Origin: Verrucomicrobiota bacterium
Lineage (GTDB): Bacteria > Verrucomicrobiota > Verrucomicrobiia > Opitutales > Opitutaceae
Assembly (NCBI GenBank): GCA_023447015.1
Contig: JAEXPG010000001.1
Location: forward strand, 1-19,638
Direction of reading: 5' to 3'
Length of the DNA: 19,638 bases
Position numbers and translations under genes: made by a program. Shown piece by piece: positions 15,076 through 19,638 of this stretch (positions are counted from its first letter, which is position 1; every line of letters begins with the position of its first letter). The notes under the pieces were generated by a model. It was not told the DNA's origin. It worked only from the letters and a program-made list of their open reading frames with translations, and did not search any database.

Positions 15076-16098
15076 TCACAAACCACCTCCCATCATCGCC
15101 TCGACCACGCGCACCGCGCCAAGACCGTCGACCAACTCGGCCGCGCGGGCCGATAACCGCCCCAACAGCTCGGCATCTGCGGCGACCGTGGCCAACACCC
15201 GCGCGAACGCCTCTGGCGTCAGGTCCGCATGCCAGCCCGCGTAATGCGCGGCACCGGCGGCGCCGAAGCGTTCGCAGGTGCGCCGCTGATTCTCGGCGGT
15301 GCAGACCAGGAGCATCGGCGTGCGCAGCAGCGCGAGTTCGTAGACGGTTGTTCCGCCGGCAGTCACCGCCACAGCGGCGGCGGCGAAACGCTCCGGCAGA
15401 TTCTCGGGGGCGACGATCGCATGCAGGCGCGGGCCGTGGGCGTTGACCGCCGCGACCAATCCCTCCGCGCGCTGGTTCGCCGCCCCGATGATGAAATCCG
15501 CCGGTCGGTTCTCGGCCTCCGGATCACACAGTGCCGCCAGCAGCCGCTCCGTCGCACACGCAGGATCGGACCCACCGAGCGTCACCAGCAGCCGCGGCCC
15601 ACGCCGGACCTCCTTCACCGCAAGAAACTCCGGCCGCAGCAGCGCGAAATCCGGACCGAGTAACGAGCGGCAGGGGCCCGCTTTCGCCGGATAGTCCGCC
15701 GTGGTCGCACCGATGTTCTGGTTCAGCACCAGATCGGCGCGGAAGGAGCGTTCGATGCCGTTGTCGTCGATGCGAAGCAGACGAGCATCCCCGGTCCACG
15801 CCGCATCCCACTCCGCCGCAAATGCCGGACCGTCGACCACCACCCATCGGGCGCCGAGTCGATGCACGAGCGCCGCCGTCTCCGCGGCATCCTGCCACGA
15901 GCCTGCCGCGAAATGGATAGCCTCCACCACCGCACCGGCCGCGCGCAACCGCGCCGTGATGGCCGCATCCGACTCCCGCATCGCAAACACCGGACGCCCG
16001 CCGCGCCGCCGCCACTCCTGCGCCAACGCCAGGCAGCGCAGCGCATGCCCGGTGCCGAGCGCCGCCGTGGCTTCGCAACGAAGGACCAGCGGGGTCAT
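15076..16098 (-). CDS. pseG: UDP-2,4-diacetamido-2,4,6-trideoxy-beta-L-altropyranose hydrolase PseG
   Basis: 340-aa GT-B-like hydrolase that removes UDP from UDP-6-deoxy-AltdiNAc, giving the free sugar used by PseI. Seen: N-terminal EATAALGTGHALRCLALA (9-26), with H18 at the place of the catalytic His of Campylobacter PseG; the C-terminal UDP-binding part with LLVTLGGSDPA, VTAGGTTVYEL and TAENQ, as in PseG/MurG relatives. Length normal. Start at 16098 is supported by GGAGG 7 nt upstream. The 67 bp to its right is a divergent spacer with the cytidylyltransferase, so it may have its own promoter as well as read-through from pseB-pseC. Confidence 0.92.
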   Translation of the reverse strand: MTPLVLRCEATAALGTGHALRCLALAQEWRRRGGRPVFAMRESDAAITARLRAAGAVVEAIHFAAGSWQDAAETAALVHRLGARWVVVDGPAFAAEWDAAWTGDARLLRIDDNGIERSFRADLVLNQNIGATTADYPAKAGPCRSLLGPDFALLRPEFLAVKEVRRGPRLLVTLGGSDPACATERLLAALCDPEAENRPADFIIGAANQRAEGLVAAVNAHGPRLHAIVAPENLPERFAAAAVAVTAGGTTVYELALLRTPMLLVCTAENQRRTCERFGAAGAAHYAGWHADLTPEAFARVLATVAADAELLGRLSARAAELVDGLGAVRVVEAMMGGGL

Positions 16099-16166
16099 GC
16101 CGGCACCTCCTGCGACTCCTGCGTACGCGACTTGCCGTCGCGCACCACGCCGCCAAGGCTGCGGCC

Positions 16167-16739
16167 ATGCACGTCGTCGGCTCGATCATCGCCCGGCTGG
16201 GCAGCAAGCGTCTGCCTTACAAGAATCTGCTCCCCTTCGCGGGAAAACCGCTCGTCGGCCTCGGCATCGAAATCCTCCGCCGTTCGCGGCTCGTGAACGA
16301 GATCGTCGTCTCCACCGAGAGCGAACTGATCGCCCGCGTGGCCCGCGACTACGGCGCGACCGTGCTCCGTCGGCCCGACGCGCTCGCCGCCGACAACGTG
16401 CCCTCGGTCCCCGTCTTCCAGCACATCGTCGCGCATTTCCCCTGCGACGTGCATGTGAACTTCAACATCAACCTCCCGAGCTGTGCGCCCGAGGTGATCG
16501 ACCGTGCCGTGGAGCTCGCCGTGGAAAAGGGCGAGGCGCTCTCCGTGCCGTACGCCGCCTGGGCACAGACCACCGCACGGCTCGGCAACTACGGCGATCC
16601 GTGGAAGGTGTGGGAATACGCGTTCAAATTCGACGACTCCCGCGCCGGTACGACCGACGTCCATACCATCGAGGATCTGCTCAGCGTCTACCGCGAGTCC
16701 CAGGGGCCGCTGGAAGGTTGGGAACTCGCCGGAGGCTGA
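16167..16739 (+). CDS. acylneuraminate cytidylyltransferase-like protein (putative PseF), divergent and short
   Basis: 190-aa protein that should activate the nonulosonic acid with CTP to the CMP-sugar. Seen: the nucleotide-binding signature IIARLGSKRLPYKNL (7-21) of NeuA/KdsB/PseF enzymes, followed by PFAGKPLVGLGIEI, ESELIARVARDYGA and the C-terminal DVHTIEDL (164-171) that matches the acidic D.(D)T.EDL metal/CMP site. Odd: the middle motif, normally QPTSPLR, reads VNFNINLPSC (97-106), and the protein is ~40 residues shorter than usual. It is the only pse-related gene on the plus strand, divergent from pseG and converging on pseC. Start ATG 16167 is the first that gives the full signature; AAGG lies ~10 nt upstream. 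Function as PseF rests mostly on context. Confidence 0.75.
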   Translation: MHVVGSIIARLGSKRLPYKNLLPFAGKPLVGLGIEILRRSRLVNEIVVSTESELIARVARDYGATVLRRPDALAADNVPSVPVFQHIVAHFPCDVHVNFNINLPSCAPEVIDRAVELAVEKGEALSVPYAAWAQTTARLGNYGDPWKVWEYAFKFDDSRAGTTDVHTIEDLLSVYRESQGPLEGWELAGG

Positions 16740-16828
16740 AGGCCGCGAGCCTGAAGCGAGCCGGCGGCTGGCCGCGGTGTCTCCGGAAGTTTCCACATTC
16801 CACACCCGGCAATCCGCAATCCGAATTC

Positions 16829-17998
16829 TCATGCGCCCTCCCCCGTCAGTGCCGCTCTCAGCGCCGCCACGACGACATCCTGCTGCACCTCGGTCAGCCC
16901 GTAGAACAGCGGCAGCGTGAGCGTCGCCGCATACCGCGCCTCGGCCGCCGGGAAATCACCAGGCTTGAAGCCCCGTCCGCGATAGTACGGCTGGAGGTGA
17001 ACCGGGATGTAGTGGACGTTCACACCGATCCCCGCCGCCCGCATCGCGCCGTAGACCTCGGCCCGGCTCCGCGTCGTCCGCGCCGCATCCAGCCGGATCG
17101 GATAGAGATGCCAGCTCGATTCGCGATCTGCGCGCCGAGCGGGAAGCAGCACCGGCAGGTCGGCAAGCATCCGGTCGTATCGCGCGGCAAGCTCCCGCCG
17201 ACGACGCACAAACTCCGGGAGCCGTTCCAGCTGAGACAGACCAAGCGCCGCCTGGATGTCGGTGATCCGGTAATGGTATCCCAGCTCGATCTGCTCGTAG
17301 CTCCACGGGCCTTCGGGAATAGCTGTCAGCTCATTCGGCTCCCTCGTGATTCCGTGCGTGCGCAGGCGCCGCAGATGCGCGGCGAGGTCGTCGCGATTGG
17401 TCAACACCACCCCGCCCTCGCCGGTCGTGGCGATCTTCACGGCATGGAAGCTCAGCACCGCGCAATCGGAGAAGCGGCCATCGCCGATCGGAGATCCCTG
17501 ATAGTTTGCCCCGAGCGCATGGGCTGCATCTTCGATCACGGCCACCCCGTGGCGACGCGCCAGCACCGCGATCTCCGCCAAGTCGCACGCCATGCCGCCA
17601 AAATGAACCGGGACGATCGCCGCCGGCAGGCGGCCGGAGGCCGCAGCCTGCTCCAGTTTCGCGGCGAGAGCGGCGACCGAGAGGTTGCCCGAGTCGGCCT
17701 CGACATCGACGAAGTCGACGTCCGCCCCGCAGTAGCGCGCACAATTGGCCGACGCGACAAAGGTGTTCGGGGACGTCCACAACACCTTCCCGGGCCCGAG
17801 CCCCAGCGCGAGGCAGGAGAGGTGCAGTCCGGCGGTGGCGCTGCTGACCGCCACCGCGTGGCGGGCCCCGCAGAGCTCCGCGACCCGCCGCTCAAAACGC
17901 GGGATCGCCGGCCCCTGCGTGAGGAAATCGGACCGCAGCACCGCGGCGACCGCGGCGATATCCTCCTCGCTGACGTTCTGTCGGGCGTAGGGAATCAT
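16829..17998 (-). CDS. pseC: UDP-4-amino-4,6-dideoxy-N-acetyl-beta-L-altrosamine transaminase PseC
   Basis: 389-aa PLP-dependent DegT/DnrJ/EryC1 aminotransferase that converts the PseB 4-keto product to the 4-amino sugar. Seen: family-typical N-terminus MIPYARQNVSEEDI; SSATAGLH (52-59) contacting phosphate; EDAAHALGA (156-164) with D157 for the pyridine nitrogen; SFHAVKIATTGEGG (183-196) with K188 as Schiff-base lysine. The FH.VK..TTGEGG form is the PseC pattern. The frame also allows a TTG seven codons upstream (18019), but ATG 17998 matches relatives; neither has a clear SD. It lies 84 bp after the pseB stop in the same direction. Confidence 0.94.
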   Translation of the reverse strand: MIPYARQNVSEEDIAAVAAVLRSDFLTQGPAIPRFERRVAELCGARHAVAVSSATAGLHLSCLALGLGPGKVLWTSPNTFVASANCARYCGADVDFVDVEADSGNLSVAALAAKLEQAAASGRLPAAIVPVHFGGMACDLAEIAVLARRHGVAVIEDAAHALGANYQGSPIGDGRFSDCAVLSFHAVKIATTGEGGVVLTNRDDLAAHLRRLRTHGITREPNELTAIPEGPWSYEQIELGYHYRITDIQAALGLSQLERLPEFVRRRRELAARYDRMLADLPVLLPARRADRESSWHLYPIRLDAARTTRSRAEVYGAMRAAGIGVNVHYIPVHLQPYYRGRGFKPGDFPAAEARYAATLTLPLFYGLTEVQQDVVVAALRAALTGEGA

Positions 17999-18082
17999 CG
18001 GGGAACTGAACGGGATCAAGGAATGAGGTGGCGCGAGAGGCGAGACCGGAAGGAGCGGACCATGGACGCGGGAACACCCCGC

Positions 18083-19072
18083 TCAGGAGGCGAGCAACTC
18101 CTTGAGCTGGGCGGCATCCAGCCACTGGGTGTTCTTGTCCGAACTGTATTCGAAGCCTTCCGCCACCGACTTGCCGCGCTCGTCGGTCAGGTCGTGGTGA
18201 TAGTCCGGCGGCATCGTGAAGAGGATCGACGGCTTGATCACGAAATGGTCCGAGAACTCGACGGTGAGGTGCGCCGAGTCCGCCGGGCACATGACCTCGT
18301 GCAATTTTTCGCCGGGGCGGATCCCGATGATCTTCTGCGGAATCTTCGGCGCAAGCGCCGCGGCGAGATCGGTCATGCGCATCGACGGGATCTTCGGCAC
18401 GAAGACCTCGCCGCCGAACATGCGTTCGAAGCTCTTCACCACGAACTCGACGCCCTGGTCGAGCGTGATCCAGAACCGCGTCATCCGCGGATCGGTGATC
18501 GGGATCTCCTTCGCCTTCTCCCGAACCAGCTTCTGGAAGAACGGCACCACGGAGCCGCGGGAGCCGACCACATTCCCGTAGCGCACGACGGCAAAACGCG
18601 TGGGGCGGTTGCCCGCGATGTTGTTCGCCGCTGTGAAGAGCTTGTCGGAGACGAGCTTCGTCGCGCCGTAGAGATTGATCGGATTTGCCGCCTTGTCGGT
18701 GGAGAGAGCGATGACCTTCTTCACCCGGTTGGCGAAGGCGGCGTCGATGACGTTGTTCGCGCCGTCGATGTTGGTCTTCACGCACTCCATCGGGTTGTAT
18801 TCGGCGATCGGGACATGCTTCATCGCCGCGGCATGGACGACGTAGTCGACATCGCGCATGGCCAGCGTCAGGCGCGGAAGATCCCGGACGTCGCCGATGA
18901 AGTAGCGCATCGCCGGATGATCATACTCCTGCTGCATGTCGTAGTGCTTCTGCTCGTCGCGGGAGTAGACGATCAGCTTCCGCGGCTGGTAGTTCTCCAG
19001 CAGGTGGCGCACGAAGCGGCGGCCGAACGAGCCGGTACCGCCGGTGACGAAGAGGGTGGCGTTGTCGAACAT
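18083..19072 (-). CDS. pseB: UDP-N-acetylglucosamine 4,6-dehydratase (inverting) PseB
   Basis: 329-aa short-chain dehydrogenase/reductase carrying out 4,6-dehydration with C5 inversion of UDP-GlcNAc, the first Pse step. Seen: NAD(P)-binding TGGTGSFG (10-17); STDKA (124-128), holding the Asp/Lys pair typical of PseB/FlaA1; and catalytic Y135-x3-K139 in YGATK. Further family blocks are HAAAMKHVP, VRYGNVVGSRGS, FWITLDQGVEFV and IRPGEKLHE. Length normal for PseB, with no membrane part (unlike WbpM). The frame is open upstream to 19273, but residues before ATG 19072 cover the promoter region and look non-coding. First gene of the pse operon, ~92 nt after the predicted sigma-54 start; divergent from flagellin. 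Confidence 0.96.
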   Translation of the reverse strand: MFDNATLFVTGGTGSFGRRFVRHLLENYQPRKLIVYSRDEQKHYDMQQEYDHPAMRYFIGDVRDLPRLTLAMRDVDYVVHAAAMKHVPIAEYNPMECVKTNIDGANNVIDAAFANRVKKVIALSTDKAANPINLYGATKLVSDKLFTAANNIAGNRPTRFAVVRYGNVVGSRGSVVPFFQKLVREKAKEIPITDPRMTRFWITLDQGVEFVVKSFERMFGGEVFVPKIPSMRMTDLAAALAPKIPQKIIGIRPGEKLHEVMCPADSAHLTVEFSDHFVIKPSILFTMPPDYHHDLTDERGKSVAEGFEYSSDKNTQWLDAAQLKELLAS

Positions 19073-19125
19073 GGGACTTCTGGGGTCTGCCGCCCCGGGT
19101 TCCTCGGCTGGGTCTCCGGAGATCC

Positions 19126-19190
19126 GGAAAAACCTGCCGCTTCCCCCGGGAAACGATGTAGCGGCTCCATTCCTCGCAAGAAGCGTGCCG
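19126..19190 (-). repeat. copy B of the two-part promoter/leader element
   Basis: Partner of 12195-12260: 17 identical bases at the right end, 13/14 at the left end, spacing equal within one base. It sits at nearly the same distance from its start codon (the promoter GC doublet is ~104 nt before the pseB ATG here versus ~102 nt before the 703-aa gene ATG). Confidence 0.7.
19174..19190 (-). promoter_or_regulatory. sigma-54 (RpoN) promoter for pseB
   Basis: Minus strand CGGCACGCTTCTTGCGA, with GG at 19189-19188 and GC at 19177-19176 in canonical -24/-12 spacing. Predicted start of transcription is about 19164, giving a ~92-nt leader before pseB. Identical to the promoter at 12244-12260, which implies co-regulation of the Pse pathway and the decoration operon. 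Confidence 0.8.
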
Positions 19191-19338
19191 CCGGCACCTT
19201 CCGCGGTTGGGCACCCCTCCGCACCGCTCGTGGCCACAGCTTTGCGCCAAACCGCGTGGGAGCGGTTGTTCATAGGGACTATTCCCCACCCGCCCCCTCA
19301 TGGCCAAGCAGTTGGAGCCGGCCGAAGAAATCTTCGCC

Positions 19339-19366
19339 TAAAGTTCGCGCCCCCCCTGCCCGATAA
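19339..19366 (+). promoter_or_regulatory. sigma-28 (FliA) promoter for flagellin
   Basis: TAAA at 19339-19342 and CCCGATAA at 19359-19366, separated by 16 bases. The FliA consensus is TAAA-N15-GCCGATAA, so only one base and one spacing position differ. It is 66 bases upstream of the flagellin ATG, giving a leader of roughly 60 nt. Confidence 0.85.
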
Positions 19367-19374
19367 GCTCCCCG

Positions 19375-19393
19375 TCCGGCAAGAAATGCCGGA
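19375..19393 (+). promoter_or_regulatory. hairpin at the 5' end of the flagellin mRNA
   Basis: TCCGGCA (19375-19381) and TGCCGGA (19387-19393) form a perfect 7-bp stem with loop AGAAA. It starts within a few bases of the predicted sigma-28 transcription start. A 5'-terminal stem of this kind commonly protects highly expressed mRNAs; a site for a leader-binding regulator (FlbT type) is also possible. Confidence 0.6.
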
Positions 19394-19432
19394 TGCACAC
19401 AACAATCAAAACCATCCAGAAAGGATACTCCC

Positions 19433-19638
19433 ATGGCTGACATCTCACTCACCTCCGGCATTCGCTCCAACCTGCAGTCCCTGCAGAGCACTGCTACTCT
19501 GCTCGCCCGCACCCAGGAGCGCTTGGGCACCGGTAAGAAGGTCAATAGCCCGATCGACAACCCGACGAATTACTTCACGGCAGAAGCCCTGAAGAATCGC
19601 GCAAGCGATTTGACCGCTCGGTTGGACGGCATCTCCAA
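19433..19638 (+). CDS. fliC: flagellin, N-terminal fragment (runs off the window)
   Basis: The first 68 residues of a flagellin: the D0/D1 N-terminal coiled-coil region, with SLTSGIRSNLQSLQ, LLARTQERLGTGKKVNSPID and NPTNYFTAEALKNRASDLT. The L..TQ.RL.TGKKV.S..D.P..YF.A pattern is that of bacterial flagellins, closest in style to alphaproteobacterial ones. AAAGGA lies 7 nt before the ATG, a strong ribosome site. It is driven by the sigma-28 promoter upstream and is the probable protein target of the pseudaminic-acid pathway encoded divergently. The gene is truncated only by the window end. Confidence 0.93.
   Translation, partial: MADISLTSGIRSNLQSLQSTATLLARTQERLGTGKKVNSPIDNPTNYFTAEALKNRASDLTARLDGIS

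Larger units (their letters stand above)
19073..19432. other. 360-bp divergent regulatory spacer between pseB and flagellin
   Basis: No protein-like frame is seen. It carries the pseB sigma-54 promoter (minus strand), its conserved leader element, the flagellin sigma-28 promoter (plus strand) and a 5' hairpin. The pseB leader also contains two adjacent TCCGGA palindromes separated by GA (19115-19128), able to form a compact hairpin next to the conserved T-rich element. Confidence 0.7.

Noticed and set aside
16740..16828. Short direct repeats (GCGAGCC twice, GCAATCC twice) between the convergent cytidylyltransferase and pseC
   Set aside because: Too short and few to call a repeat family or terminator; no stable stem with a T-run was found in the 89 bp.
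16095..16832. 245-codon minus-strand frame that would fill the gap between pseC and pseG in operon direction
   Set aside because: Tempting as a PseH candidate because of its place, but the translation has no GNAT features and the plus strand encodes a clear cytidylyltransferase signature.
15701..19366. Very long open frame (over 1200 codons) on the plus strand opposite pseG, pseC and pseB
   Set aside because: It is antisense to clear Pse enzymes, is rich in R/H/P/G as expected from GC-rich antisense frames, and has no recognisable domain.
1..19638. CRISPR arrays, tRNA/rRNA genes, transposases, IS ends
   Set aside because: Looked for and not seen; no regularly spaced repeats, no transposase motifs, no tRNA-like cloverleaf noticed by eye.

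Overview
The window is a GC-rich, gene-dense piece of a flagellated Gram-negative bacterium. It holds most of a pseudaminic-acid (Pse) pathway, a glycan assembly and decoration operon, and the start of a flagellin gene at the right edge. The flagellin N-terminus (MADISL..., GTGKKVNS..DNPTNYFTA) most resembles flagellins of alphaproteobacteria such as Azospirillum, Rhodospirillum and Magnetospirillum. No rRNA or housekeeping marker is present to settle the taxonomy, and other high-GC flagellates (e.g. Opitutales) are not excluded. The general picture is a flagellin-glycosylation island.

Layout, left to right. 44-1108 (+): a class I SAM methyltransferase that may continue beyond the left edge. 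1292-12144 (-): a tightly packed seven-gene operon read right to left. Its order is a 703-aa orphan protein with C-terminal helical repeats; a 969-aa mosaic protein (degenerate Rossmann/methyltransferase-like modules, helical repeats, coiled coil, two Rossmann repeats); two GT-B glycosyltransferases; a protein made of three tandem Rossmann repeats; a TylF-like methyltransferase; and a NodU/CmcH-type carbamoyltransferase. Junctions are mostly ATGA overlaps or gaps of a few bases. 12290-19072 (-): Pse biosynthesis, in transcription order pseB, pseC, (pseF-like, opposite strand), pseG, an ATP-grasp protein, a HAD hydrolase, pseI. 19433-end (+): flagellin, divergent from pseB.

Regulation can be read directly. 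Two near-identical sigma-54 promoters (GGCACG-N4-TTGC, exact 17-bp match) lie on the minus strand at 12244-12260 and 19174-19190. Each is about 100 nt ahead of the first gene of its operon (the 703-aa gene and pseB), and each is followed at the same distance by a second conserved 14-nt element. Flagellin has a good sigma-28 promoter (19339-19366) and a hairpin at the predicted mRNA 5' end. This fits the usual flagellar hierarchy, with sigma-54 driving glycan genes and sigma-28 driving filament.

How the genes may work together: PseB, PseC, PseG and PseI make pseudaminic acid and the cytidylyltransferase activates it. The long operon probably builds, methylates and carbamoylates the glycan. PseH (N-acetyltransferase) and a recognisable flagellin Pse-transferase (Maf/PseE or FlmG) are absent from the window. 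The 703-aa and 969-aa proteins are the main unexplained genes and candidates for a transfer or scaffold role. No tRNA, rRNA, CRISPR array, transposase or IS ends were seen.
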